The notes: generated by a model not told the origin, from the sequence alone. Shown: positions 45,178 through 56,086, counted from the first letter of the stretch. The stretch: 64,000 bases of DNA from Patiria pectinifera (GCA_029964075.1 CM057141.1:9114001-9178000), one strand, 5' to 3'. Numbers and translations are program-made.

Positions 45178-45294
45178 GCTGAGAGGGAGGCAGACACTTT
45201 GAGGAAGCAGATGGCTGCTTTAAAGGAGCAGCTTGAACAGGTTGAGAATGAATGTGCCAGACTAGATGTAGACTCGCCAGACTTTTCTTTAGAA
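45178..45294 (+). CDS. Host-gene exon encoding coiled coil (exon 3 of three seen)
   Basis: A 117-nt exon (39 codons) has an excellent acceptor (TTTTGTTTATTTACAG) and a consensus donor GTAAGT, again phase 0 on both sides. It starts AEREADTLRKQMAALKEQLE and ends ARLDVDSPDFSLE. Heptads of Leu, Met and Val run through the first 27 residues. The end is acidic and probably non-helical. Same strand, phase and composition as the exons at 22384 and 23127, hence the same gene is likely. No further exon could be recognised to the right before the window ends. Confidence 0.75.
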
Positions 45295-46034
45295 GTAAGT
45301 TGGCAGGGAAAAAATACATGATGTCAAGAGGCCGTTGTTCACAAGCTTGATGCATAGCTGTAGCAAGGTCATTTTTATTGGGAGGGGGGTTAAACATGTC
45401 TTGAAAAGGGCACTTGCACATCCGTGCCGAAATGTTGACAAGTTTTTTTTTCTCTGGACACTTGGCCTCTGTAAAAACAACTTGGGGGTGGGAGGGGGGC
45501 TGGTACCATCTTCCATTGGGGGAGCTATTCAAATTGGACGATTATACACACTTTAGGACAATAGATCACATTTTCAGGGCAGCACAAGCGCCAAATTAAA
45601 AAGGCACTTGTTTCAGCTGCTAAAGTTACAAAAAGGTACTTATTTTTTTTTAAACAAGGGCACTTAAAAAAAAAGGGCCACTTGTTATATTTACAAAATT
45701 TGCCACTTATTTTCACAAAATATTGGGGGGGGGGGGTCTTTGCCAATGTGGTATGGGTGCATCTTGTAGATGGCAACAAATTGTATAGTTCAACAGTCTT
45801 CACACAATAGTGTGAGTTTTCTGACATCACATGCATTTTTCTAATCTGTGCGGCATTTCATTTGGATGATCAGTGCCTTGATGCTGGACAGTTCGTGGAC
45901 TGTAATATCAACAAATATTGACAAAATTGTTTTACTTGCTTTGTGAAAACTCCTTCAACCTTTTTTTTTTCTTGATTTCTTTGAGTGTTCCTTATCATTT
46001 TGCAATGGAAACCATGACCAAAAAAGCCTGTAAA
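45295..46034. other. Intron or intergenic DNA, no exon supported
   Basis: Low-complexity tracts (G runs at 45725-45738, A runs at 45667, T run at 45960) make several chance frames on both strands. Nothing in them resembles a domain or has good splice signals. The stacked Helentron-like termini begin at its right edge. Confidence 0.45.
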
Positions 46035-46075
46035 CCTGTTTTTGCAAAATTGCAAAATAGCTTTTTGTTCTGATT
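46035..46075 (+). mobile_element. Isolated 5' terminus of a Helentron-like subfamily (copy F type)
   Basis: A degenerate palindrome around TTTTTGCAAAATTGCAAAA is followed by AGCTTTTTGTTCTGATT. The 5' end at 47750 (arms with GGCTTTTTCGCAA, then TTTTTGTTCTGATT) has the same order. The remainder of this copy is replaced by copy B, which starts one base further on. Confidence 0.5.
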
Positions 46076-47747
46076 GGCTGTTTCGGCAACCAGCCGAAAC
46101 AGCCTTTGTTTTTGTTAAGATTTTTTTCTTCACTCATTTTTTGTGTTCACTGTACTTTGGCCACTTGAACCAACCAATTGTGTTTATACTTCGCAAAGAT
46201 TTAGACCAGCACCTGAAGATGTGTGCCGAACATTGACATCATTATGAGTCGCGTGACGTCACAATATAGGTGCATATTTTTGAAGGCATATATCTCCATA
46301 TCTATCTATCTCTATATCTACGGGTCCAATTGAGTTGAAACTTGGTATGTACCTAGTCCGGGATGTGTTATAGATGAAAATTTGAGTGACATCACTATGA
46401 CGTCATCACATAACATGTTATGTCATATTAAAAGTGCATATTTTGAAGGCCAATATTTACAGAACTACAGCTCTGATTGGTTTGGAACTTCTTAAACTGG
46501 GATGTGTTATAGATGAAAATTTAAGTGACGACACGGTGACGTCATCACATGACATGTGACGTCATATTAAAAGTACATATTTTGGAGGTCAATCAATATC
46601 TTAAAAAATAAAGTCTGATTGGGTGAAATCCTGGTATGTATGTACATGTAGCACAGGAAGCGTTATAGATGGAAAATTCAAGTGATGTCACGGTGACATC
46701 ATCACGTGACGTTTGATGTCATATTAAAAGTGAATATTTTGAGGGCCAATATCTACAGAACTACAGGTCTGATTTGGTTGAAACTCATATGGAGAACTTT
46801 GCCACCCATATGTGCAGAAAATCAAAGCCCTGCATGCTCTGCGGTCACACACAACGGTGCATTGACCCGGTGACCTTCACAGCCCCACTGCGTAGACCGG
46901 ACTATACATAAATAACAGGTCGATCCTCAGAACAAAAGTGATGTCTGACTTGACAAGAAAAGTGCCCCTTTTTCTTCTCAACCAATCAAAACGGTTGGAA
47001 CATGAAAGGAAAGCTTATTGTGTTCTCTTTCAGAAACCGTGCGAGGTAATTGTATGCGACTGGGTTCACACGTGTGCCATTCGAAGAAGTAAACCCGCAC
47101 CCTCAAAAATCGGGGAAATGTGCCGTGACCTCCATAGGAAACGCGAAATTTTCACTGAGTTGCCCGTTTTTCGATGGAAAAGTGCACATAATTATTCACC
47201 TTTAATCATGAAGAAATCATATTCATGTGAAAGAGGAAAATCTATATTTTGTGATGCAATGCGAGGGAGTAAGTTTAACCGACACACTTTCCGCATATTA
47301 ATGAAAGTTTGCTCAGAGCGCCTAGACATGAGCCAGTCTTCCCACGTAAACAGAGCTGCACTAGTGGCGAGTGAGCAAATGCTCCCTAGTTCTCCATATG
47401 TGGTATGTACCTACCCCCGAATGTGTTATAGATGAAAATGTAAGTGACGTCATGATGAAGTCATCATGTTACATGTGACATCACATTAAAAGCACATATT
47501 TTGAAGGACTGTATCTACAGAACAACATGTCTGATTGGGTTGATGGTTGGTATGTACTTTAGACCAGGATAAATGAAAATTGAAGTGAGGTCATGATGAC
47601 GTCATCGAAGGCCAATATCTACAGAACTGTATGGGTCCTGATCACTCTACAGCACATGTTGTCCTATCAGTCTTACATGACATAAAAGTACAACAAAATA
47701 ATTACCTAAACAGCCGTATGCTTACACACAAACATCAGTAAATCTAG
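46076..47747 (+). mobile_element. Non-autonomous Helentron-like element, copy B, with internal minisatellite
   Basis: The 5' palindrome has arms GGCTGTTTCGGC and GCCGAAACAGCC with loop AACCA (46076-46104), as in copy A. The right end shows AAACAGCC, a decayed hairpin (47718-47735, ATGCTTAC/AACAT type) and CTAG at 47744-47747. T flanks both sides. The first 170 bp resemble copy A; the body is a run of units of about 140-150 bp with GGATGTGTTATAGATGAAAA, GACGTCATCACAT and GGCCAATATCTACAGAACTA, present in at least four full or partial copies. One unit is interrupted at 46786-47400 by another insertion. No element protein. Confidence 0.68.
46786..47400. mobile_element. 615-bp insert with CATATGGAGAACT ends and no target duplication
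   Basis: Ends are CATATGGAGAACT (46786-46798) and its exact reverse complement (47388-47400). The surrounding satellite unit reads AAACT before and TGGTATGTAC after, while an uninterrupted unit at about 46338-46350 reads AAACTTGGTATGTAC. The empty site is therefore recovered exactly with no bases duplicated. An open frame of 165 codons (46938-47435) covers most of the insert but runs out of its right end and has no recognised domain. Confidence 0.7.
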
Positions 47748-47749
47748 TT

Positions 47750-47880
47750 GGCTTTTTCGCAAAATTGCAAAAAAGCCATTGGTTTTTGTTCTGATTTTTT
47801 CCCCCTCCTTTGTACGAAAAATCCCATAGACCTTGTACACAAGTTTGTCTACATGCGACTTTTGGCATTCATCTTTGTCA
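47750..47880 (+). mobile_element. Helentron-like 5'-end fragment, copy F
   Basis: Starting two bases after the CTAG of copy B, the palindrome GGCTTTTTCGCAA ... TTGCAAAAAAGCC (47750-47777, one mismatch in 13 pairs) is followed by TTTTTGTTCTGATTTTTT and CCCATAGACCTTGTACAC. The last phrase also occurs in copies A, C and D shortly after their 5' ends. The copy is cut off near 47880. Confidence 0.6.
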
Positions 47881-49072
47881 CACCTGGACCCTAATTTTTG
47901 GCGAGCTGCGAAGCAGATGCGAACCTATGTAATACCAATTTCTGTCTGGCGTACGTCTGGCGTACCTCCGTCCGTCCGGCCGTCTGCATTCAGATAAAAA
48001 CGTTCAAGTTTTGTTTTGCTTTTTGGGGGCGCCTCGGGGGCTTGAGCACCCCCCCCCCCCTCCCCGAGGTTGTCAATGTGTGTTTTTTTTTAGTCCCACG
48101 ATTTTACTGTGGTGATATGCATGTGGCCTATTTTCAGATTTATTTTTTTTAATTTGAAAATGTTTTTTTAGTCCCCCCCCCCAAAGCCCAAACCTGGGTA
48201 CGTCACTGATTTGGTTACCTTGATGTTGACATATAAATAGCTAACTTACTCCACCCTGATACACTTTTACCATACCCATTCCCATTCCCATGCCATGTTA
48301 CTTTTTGTTATATTAAAATGATTGCCGCCCCCCATCTCCCTATACCCTCCCTGGACTATTGTTACCTAACACATCCCCCTTCATAACTCAAAGAATTCCT
48401 GAGATTCTGGTAACACAATGACCAACACAAAAGGGGGGGGGGGTTCCCCTCTGCCCCATATCATGCCACATATGGTGGAGATGGGATGGGGCTAATTTTT
48501 GGTTTACTGCATGAGGAACTTCACACCTGCACCATTCAGTGATCTTATAAATTTTAATGCAGGTGTACTAATACATTTGTGCAGATCTACAAACCATAAT
48601 TTTCCACTGGGTCCACGTCCCATGGGCGTTCCACACTCCTATTAGGCCTAATCCGTTGTACTTTGCTTTCCCTTAATGCTTCCTTTGTGTTCTTTTGCCT
48701 GTTATAGTACATTTAGGGATTATTGAACTATTTGTATTTATTCGTACAGTCGTACTACTTAATGCTATTAATCTATTCCAAGAGGCACACATATGTTACA
48801 GTATTATTCTAATTTAAAGACTCAGGACATGTCCACCATCAGGGATTTTACTGACCAAAGGATTTAGTACAGTTTGCCTGATATTGTCTTGCAAATTTTG
48901 GACATTCTTTGAATGTCTGCACATGTCGATAATCTCCTTTGCAGTGGTCAGATATAAAAAAAAATATGTTCCTTTGAATTTTATCATTGTGAAGTGAACA
49001 GGGGCCTGCATACCCGGGTAATTATAGAATAATGCATTCCTGATCGTGGTGAAACTGCACAAATCTATAAGT

Positions 49073-49137
49073 ACATGTACATGTACATGTACAGTACATG
49101 TACATTACATGCACATTACATGCACATTACATGCACC
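49073..49137. repeat. ACATGT / ACATTACATGC simple repeat
   Basis: Tandem GTACAT units grade into three ACATTACATGC units. Simple sequence, self-complementary in part. Confidence 0.85.
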
Positions 49138-49776
49138 AGCGTTGTCCAGCTTTTGTGCTCTACACTTTGTCTTCTGTTCAGTTTCTGCATTCTATAAGGT
49201 AAGATAGGAACAATCTTGAATTTGTCCTGAAAAACACTGTAAAGTTTGTTGTTGATGTACATGTTTAAAAGTGACCCCCCCCCAAAAAAAATGTCTTTAT
49301 TTTTTATGTGTGCCTCTATCATATTTCCTTGCATAGCATGATGATACATTACACTTTATAACACCTCACTCACAGATTCTGTGTCTTGATTGGCCGAGAG
49401 CGAGTCACATGATACTTTCTATTTTTGCTATCTTTCAGTGCACGGCCAAAAGTACTATACCTGTAGCAACCGAGGTACTATACCACTAGCAACCAAAATA
49501 CTATTTCCAGGGCGTGGTATTTGTATGCAAATGTATGCTGGTGTGCGCGTTGCGCGAAGCGCGTTTTGTTCCAAAGAGAGCGCGCCACAGAGTTGGGTTC
49601 AAACATTTCATGAAGGGGTAGTTTGGAAGAGAGAAATACATTTTCCACCAATTTTGTATGCAATTGAAGTTATTTCAACTGTGTTCAGATTTAAATAATT
49701 TAAAGTAATATAGCCAAGCAGAATCTGTTGGTGAAGTGTTCTAAAACACATATTGAATGATTTATCTCGCGGTGAA

Positions 49777-49879
49777 ATAAAACTAGCCTCCCTCGGTGAT
49801 CCATGGAGCATCCTATTTTCCCTCGGCTTCGCCTCGGGAAAATAGAATGTCCATGGATCATCTCGGGAGGCTAGTTTTA
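49777..49879. repeat. Inverted repeat with 48- to 50-bp arms
   Basis: The left arm begins TAAAACTAGCCTCCC and the right arm ends GGGAGGCTAGTTTTA. The arms meet at a three-base centre near CGGCTTCGCC. They carry about five mismatches in about 50 bp, including CCATGGA and CTATTTTCCC. The whole unit can fold into one long hairpin, as a fold-back MITE would. Confidence 0.85.
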
Positions 49880-50267
49880 CTACACCACTCGAAGAATTCA
49901 ATATTTGTATACCATGTCTACATTAAATACTTGGTTTGGTCCATGCTAGGAAATGTTTGAAAAGTCCCAAATGGAAGTTGGTCTTCCCTATAATTTATAA
50001 AGTGTTTGAAATTTAAGTAATTGGTCTACCCTACATGTACATGCACCGTTTTCACGAAGAGCTACATATATGTGGATTTTGACCAAAAAAGCGTTTTCGA
50101 GATTATCACAAAGAAGTTTCTCCTATTTTAACACTGCAAAAAATAATACTTGCAATGTCGAATTTGCCATGTTTGACTCGCACAGAAATGATACATTTTA
50201 AAATAACATTCAAGTAAAACACATGACCGCATAAAATTAAAATATCCTGTACAATTTCGTTTTCGTT

Positions 50268-50657
50268 TTGGCCCGCCCCTATAAGGTAGACCATGCAAAA
50301 AATATGAAAAAAGCCAAAGAAATAGTTGGAAGTGATCTTCAAAAAAAAAACATGAATAGAATAGAATTTGATGTTAAAACCTTAAAAAGACAAATACAGG
50401 ATTATGATGGAAGCATGACTAAAAAGATTTGTTCCCTGAACAGTTCAGTGAAGTACCTAAGATCTAGACAAACAAATCCAACTTCTACACCAAATAAGAA
50501 AAGTCCTGATTTGAAGGTTGTCAATGCATCCACTGATAGTTCCTGCAAAGCAGTCTCTGTTCATAATCAAATCCTGCAGCAAAAATACATGAAAATGTGT
50601 CAGGAATATCTCAGTCCTCCTTCAGTACCGATGACGAAGATGAGAATTCCTTATTAA
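50268..50657 (+). pseudogene. Basic coiled-coil ORF ahead of OTU domain, part of Helentron-like element
   Basis: This 129-codon frame is Lys-rich and helical at the start (KNMKKAKEIVGSDLQKK, LKRQIQDYD) and Ser/Pro-rich later. I do not recognise its family. Its strand and its position ahead of the zinc-finger, OTU, Rep and endonuclease remnants suggest that it is the 5' part of the same element's coding sequence. An element of this type may encode such an accessory protein, or it may be an unrelated neighbour. Between it and the OTU ORF (about 50905-50985) a frame shows MECRSCHKTYKGAKTLQNHKC, a possible zinc finger. Confidence 0.35.
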
Positions 50658-51293
50658 AAGCTTTGGTAGAAGTAGAGTCAAAAGTGGAGGCGGAGTTGCA
50701 GGGAAAAGATAAATGATTCATCTTTATTTGAAGAAGGTGATCTTTTCATTGCCTATCAAAATGGTGTTTGGTTTTAAGGTGTCACCCCACAAAGCTTGAA
50801 TGGCACACAGGTCAACCAGAAGAGGTATTGCTGCAGTTGCAAGTTATTGTATTCTGCTTTCTTTTGACAGATAATTCTCTTCATCTTCATCAAAGACAAT
50901 GGAATGCCGCTCTTGCCACAAGACATACAAGGGTGCCAAGACCCTGCAGAATCATAAGTGTACGTGGTGCAGTGACTGCAACAGAATTAATTCGTCATAT
51001 CAGAGACTGTTTCATATGCAGCAGCTGTGAAGAGTCGAGGCCCTAATCCAAGAAAACTACAGACTACTGCTGTGGATTCCTTTTCCTCACAGTCTACCCA
51101 TCCTGATTACCTGTCTCAACTATCGCAGCAAATAACTACCAGTACTAAACATGTGCCATCTCCACTGGCAAAACACACCATAAATCACGACAGTCAAACA
51201 CAATTAGAAAGTGTTAGTTTTCAAGGCAGAATTCAACGGAGCTTTGCATTTCATAGAATAGATGTAGGTTTGCAGATGCAACTTTGTCAATAA

Positions 51294-51971
51294 TTGTCAT
51301 TGCCACTTGTCAGTATTTTACCTGAGTGTAACTCGGCTCACTCGGCAGGGAAACCTGCATCCATTGCACCTATTATTGGCGATGGAAACTGTTTCTTTAG
51401 GACTCTCAGTTATTTAGTTACAGGAAGTGAAAGATATCATGGTGAATTGCGAGGTTTGGTTGTGTCCCACATGAATGTTATCAGGATGCCTGTGGAGAAG
51501 TTTTGCTTTGATGAAAGGACGTCTCTACCAGTTCATATAGCTCAGAGTAATATGTTACAGGATGGTTCATGGGCCACTGATGTGGAGATATTTACTGCTG
51601 CTCATCTTTTAGGGACAGATATTTATGTTTACTCAGCTGGAAACAACAACACTGCAAATCCCAGATGGCATAAATTTACAGGAAAGATGCTCGATAGAAA
51701 TGCCCAAGTCAGTGACCGATCATTCTATATTCATCACAAGAATGGTAACCATTATGGGGCAGTATTGAGCATTCATCAGTCTGGTAAAACATCTCTCTTG
51801 GAGATGCGCACTGAAAACAGCACAACAGAATTTACTTGGCTTGTACGGGAATTCAACCATCAACTACAATTTGCTTCTAAGAAACAACAGGTCAATGTCA
51901 AGTGCCAATCATCTACACAGATGGATAAACATCACTTCAGTCAAACTCCCAAAACAATGGAAAAACACTAG
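51294..51971 (+). pseudogene. OTU-type cysteine protease domain of Helentron-like element
   Basis: The 225-codon frame carries an OTU domain: IIGDGNCFFRTLSYLV with Asp30 and catalytic Cys33, WATDVEIFTAAHLLGTDIYVY in the middle, and GNHYGAVLSI with catalytic His153. OTU domains cleave ubiquitin-like conjugates. A fused or neighbouring OTU domain is a known trait of Helentron/Helitron2-group elements and of some other retroelements. All catalytic residues are intact. Downstream, in other frames, follow a basic repeat region and the Rep domain on the same strand. The domain may have been part of one large polyprotein in the intact element. The upstream frame is broken, so I treat it as a pseudogene part. 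Confidence 0.8.
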
Positions 51972-52039
51972 ACAAATCAAAATCTCCTATGTAGTGAATC
52001 AAGTCAAACAGTACAAATGGAAGAAAGCAAGATGAAACT

Positions 52040-52390
52040 TAAAGAGAAAAAAATCACCTGAGAAAGCAACTGAGACAAAAAGACCCAGAATTTAGGAAAA
52101 AGGAAGCTGTTTGGGAAAGCAATTACAAAAAGAAGAGAAGAGATGTTTCAGAGATCAGAGACAGAGAGAAGGCGAAAGAATTAGAAAGTATACATCGAAG
52201 AAGAAGTATCCAACACTACAGAAGTAAAGAAAAAGAATTAGAAAGTGTACAAAGAAGGAGAAGTCACCCAGACTACAGAAGTAAAGAAAAAGAAAAACAA
52301 TTCGAAAGTGTACAAAGAAGAAGTAACCCAGACTACAGAAGTAAAGAAAAAGAATTAGAAAGTATACAAAGCACCAGGAAAAGGTAATCA
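52040..52390 (+). pseudogene. Basic tandem-repeat region ahead of Rep domain
   Basis: One frame reads through KKEAVWESNYKKKRRD and then repeats RSKEKELESVQRRR with PDY between, three to four times. The DNA forms a minisatellite of about 50-66 bp (52190-52375). Arg/Lys-rich segments of this form precede the Rep domain in many Helitron-like proteins and contact DNA. A stop occurs at about 52387. Confidence 0.65.
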
Positions 52391-52496
52391 TCCCATCAAT
52401 ATTTTCTTTGATAAAGATTGTGAGGAGAAGTAATTTCCCACCCTCTCTTGTGGTAAACATAGGCTGGATAATGAACAACGCACACTCCGCTCATCT

Positions 52497-53690
52497 CCAC
52501 CTTATTGGCAGGCTCGCCAAAAAGACATCTTTGCCATGATCCGCCAGTTGGGCATACCAACATTTTTCAGATCGTTCTCTGCTGCAGAAACAAAATGGAC
52601 AGACCTACTGCAGAACTCAAGTCTCAGTGTCACTGGAAAAATTCTCTCTGTACTGATCAAGATATCTTGAATTTGACTTGGCAGCAAAAGTCTGAATTAA
52701 TTCAGAGTGATCCAGTATTAAGTGCTAGGCATTTTGATCACAGAGTTCAGGTGTTCTTTCATGGTGTACTCAAATCTACTCTTTCTCCGATTTGACAAAT
52801 TGATGACTTTTTCTACAAGGTAGAGTTTCAGCAGCGTGGCTCTCCACACATACATTACTTATTTTGGATCAAAGGTGCTCCACAGCATGGAAGGGATGCT
52901 GATGATGATGTCATCGAGTTCATAGATAAATACATTACCTGTAAAAGACACACTGAAGATGCTGAGCTTAATGAGATATCCAAATTACATGAACACAAAC
53001 ACACAAGGACCTGTAAAAAAGGTGGCAAACTTGTATGTAGATTTGGATTTCCAGTTCCTCCAATGTCTGCTGGTTCAATTCTTGAGCCCCTGCCTGATGA
53101 TTTGCCACCTGAAGCAAAAGCAAAACACCAGCAAAATTATGACAAAATAAAGCAACAGTTATACTTAATGCAATGTGGTGAAAATATTTCTTTTGAAGAA
53201 CTGTTATCACAGTTAAAACTATCACAGGATGAATATGTTTGGGCAGTACGTTCTTCACTGAAGAAGTCACAAGTTTTTCTGAAACGAACTCCAATGGAAA
53301 TCCGTACGAATATGCGTAATGATGCATGTGCCCGAATTTGGCAAGCAAACACAGATTTGCAGTACATATTAGATGCTTATGGCTGTGTTGTCTACATTAC
53401 TTCCTATATGCTGAAAAGCCAAAGAGGTATGAGTCTCCTTCTCAACCAAGCATGTGAAGACGTAAAACGAGGCAACTATGGTGTCAAGTAACAAATCAAG
53501 TTCATGGCAAATAAATTTCTGAACCACTGTGAGATATCTGCTCAAGAAGCTGTTTATCTACTTCTTCAACTTCCGTTGAGTAGGGCAAGTCGGGATACAG
53601 TTTTCATCAATACTTCTCCTGAATGTAAATGTGTTGTCATCATTAAAAAGGGCATCATTCTGGACCAAATGCTTGAGAACTGAACCTACA
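52497..53690 (+). pseudogene. HUH-type Rep nuclease (Helitron-like N-terminal) with two Tyr
   Basis: Frames in sequence show [18 protein letters not shown] and [12 protein letters not shown] (the Helitron-like N-domain), FDHRVQVFFHGVL, then FQQRGSPHIHYLFW with the His-x-His metal motif at 52848-52856. Next come HEHKHTRTCKKGGKLVCRFGFP and finally VVYITSYMLKSQ with Tyr at 53393 and 53405, the two-tyrosine motif. The Rep nicks DNA at the element ends and starts rolling-circle transfer. At least two frameshifts lie between the His and Tyr motifs. The PIF1-like helicase that should follow is absent; a few residues (NTSPECKCVVIIKKG) hint at the sequence leading to it. Catalytic motifs are remarkably well kept for a broken copy. 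Confidence 0.85.
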
Positions 53691-53698
53691 AAGTTCTG

Positions 53699-54031
53699 AT
53701 GTTCTCATTTTTCAAGAGTCATGGGAGAAGTCCACAGACAGTAAAGATCACTATAAACTTAACTTCGCAATTACTGTTCAAGGAAACATTTGCTCTCAAC
53801 AACTGGATGGAAGTCATTGGTGTCAGCACTGAAAACAATGACACTGCAAGACTTATTACTTTGATATCAACCAAGTATGGCCTGCATCAACTCATCCACA
53901 AACCAACAACAGATTATGGTTCTACACTTGACCTCATCTTCACAAACCTGGATACAGATAAGCTTCATGCAGGGACACTAGAAAGCTGGTATTCTGATCA
54001 CAAGCCAACGTGGATAGCCATTCGAGATTAG
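53699..54031 (+). pseudogene. C-terminal endonuclease remnant of Helentron-like element
   Basis: The 110-codon frame ends with YGLHQLIHKPTTDYGSTLDLIF followed by WYSDHKPTWIAIRD and a stop. STLDLIFTN and SDHKP are the closing motifs (including the catalytic Asp-His) of the exonuclease-endonuclease-phosphatase fold. Helentrons carry such a LINE-like endonuclease after their helicase. Here it follows the Rep part directly, so a deletion has removed the helicase and the endonuclease start. The stop at 54029-54031 is probably the natural end. A piece of an APE-type LINE would be the alternative reading. Confidence 0.65.
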
Positions 54032-55977
54032 ATGACCATTTATGAGGTAAAGTAACGGATCATTATTACTTTACTAAATTGCCCTTTTATCCTTGGTAAA
54101 CACAAATATTCACTTTGCAATAATATGTACTTCTAAATCATTAAAATGTTAAATCTCCTTTGTGTACATTGCATTTGTATATTTAATTCATTAAAATTGA
54201 GCTGAAGTTCAAATGGAATAATTTGTTTATTACATTGACCATGTCATTGACTATTTGTTCGTTTTACAGAAAAGATAATAATTAGTCATCTTTTATTATA
54301 CTTTTTGCAAATAATGAATTGAGAGATTCATGTTTGTTTCAGTTTCAAAGCCAGAGGGCTGAAGGCAGCTTGCAGTGAAACATCGCCAAAAGTTGGAGAA
54401 ATTATTTAATTTAAATTTGTGACGTTGTTCACACAGACCCTGCGGGGAGTGGAGTTATAGATAACTTAGTAATTTAGTGATATTTGCGGAGAGAAGTTTG
54501 AAATTTTGATTCCACTTATAAAGTGAAGTTGAAGGAGTTTTGTTTTCATATATTTTGGGGAAGTTTAAATTAATAGTGTGCAGAAGGTTGTGAATCTTGG
54601 GTAGATTCAACCGTTTGGAATATTCTAACATTTTTATTGTATGTTTGACCAGTGTTCATTAATTCCGTATTCATTCATAGACTTTACTTTGGATGTGATA
54701 GTCCAACACAGCTATGATATTTTCTATTTATATATTTGATTACGATTTACAAGTGGTGCATTTGAGAATAATTAACTCAAGCTTGAGGTATTGTTGTAGG
54801 TAGGAGTGATTTTTGAATTAATAAATTAATTCAGAGCATAGAAGAATTTGTGGACATTGTTTTATTTACCATTGTCTTTGAACATTTTAAGAGGAAGGTT
54901 AACTGGATCTGACACGCGTGTTTTGTGGAAAAATTTACCGCTTAATTCGTGCTGAACACCATCAATGTGTTGTTAGGAGATTTAAAGTAAAAGTCCTTCT
55001 TTTTAACGATTTTTCAGACATTATAATATTCTGCAGATCGGTAGAGTTTACACATTTAAGCTAAAACTTTACAATCTTCCAAGCATATGTAATATTTGTG
55101 TTCAATTTTTTGAATGAAAGAGTATTAATGATCCTCACTTGACCGTTTTCAATTATTCTCTACAAAATCAAAGGATTCAAGCAGTTTACAACATGAGACC
55201 ATGATTGCACGAGCTTGGCGATGGGAAACTGTACCGTGCCAAATTCTACGAAGCTCGCTCAAACATTCGCTGAAGCGCCCTTTACAATAATACATGTAAC
55301 ACATAATGCACTGCATTCCTTGTGTCGGCCAAGCAATCCGAATAGCTCAGTCGATACGCGGTGCATGGCTTTATCAAGATGGTGGGGTTTGACACTAGTA
55401 ATTTGAGTGTCATCATTCTTGTCCGTGCAAATGAAATTATTCTTTGAAATAAAACCGATTACAAAAATAGAGAATTTTATTAAATCCTTTGTATTTCCGT
55501 GTTCTATTGCAATAAATGTCAAAGCCAAGTCATTGAACTTGGGGTGAGTTTTCTGTTCATAAAACCCTTTTGATTTGTAATTAATTAACAGGGCAAAATA
55601 AAATAGGGAAAAAATATATTGTTTTCCTATTGAAAATACATTTGTAAAAAATCTATTTTTTTTCCATTGTATTTCGCCAACCCCCAAAATAGTGAAAAAA
55701 ATTTTAAAAAAGGGAAAAAAATTCTTCTTAACAAATAGAGGTAAAATAGGTTGCTATTGTTGTAAAATAGCATGCTATTTTTTTTAAATAAAAATGGTGT
55801 CTGTCTGAACAATGGTGTCCACTTCAGGGACTCCCTTACCTGTTAAACCTACAATTTGCATATTTCTCTAAGCCTTAGGCTTCCACGCTAGATTTTAATA
55901 CCACACAAGGGCGCCCTCCATCGCCCGCCCCCCGCTCCCGCCTACGGCCAACTTGTCCTCTTGTCTCTAGCGTTCAT
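54032..55977. other. AT-rich gap without gene
   Basis: No domain or exon-like frame. Long A/T tracts, notably 55560-55790. Since the Helentron-like coding sequence ends at 54031, part of this must be its 3' flank. I did not find a CTAG terminus with hairpin comparable to the non-autonomous copies. Confidence 0.5.
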
Positions 55978-56086
55978 GGAAGACGGACGTGATTTCGAAT
56001 CTCCTACAGACGTATCCTCTGCTAGAGTGTTTTTTGGATGCGTTCCCGGTCTCCCTCGGGTGATTCGGCAGCCAGTGTGTCTTCTG
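55978..56086 (+). pseudogene. Start of second DIRS-like gag ORF, before Harbinger-like insert
   Basis: Reading toward the insert, the frame ending SRSPSGDSAASVSS abuts the insertion site and is continued in frame by GAPSKATSAGQSPLS on the other side (counting the 3-bp duplication once). The region is Ser/Pro-rich and low in conservation, as is usual for the N-terminus of DIRS Gag. The precise start codon is unclear; ATG codons at 55977 and 56038 are in different frames, the second matching the downstream frame. Confidence 0.5.

Larger units (their letters stand above)
47881..50267. other. Repeat-rich gap without gene
   Basis: Contains several C or G homopolymers (48049-48062, 48174-48182, 48436-48446), an ACATGTAC/ACATTACATGC tract (49073-49137), and a long inverted repeat at 49777-49879. 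Around 47890-47990 there is a GGCGAGCTGCGAAGCAG phrase with doubled GTCTGGCGTAC. No domain-bearing frame on either strand. Confidence 0.5.

Noticed and set aside
46938..47435. Open frame of 165 codons taken as a gene
   Set aside because: It runs out of the 615-bp insert into satellite sequence and shows no recognised motif; mentioned only within the insertion finding.
46338..47640. Regular spaced repeats as a CRISPR array
   Set aside because: Units are 140-150 bp with repeats throughout and no unique spacers; the context is eukaryotic transposon DNA.
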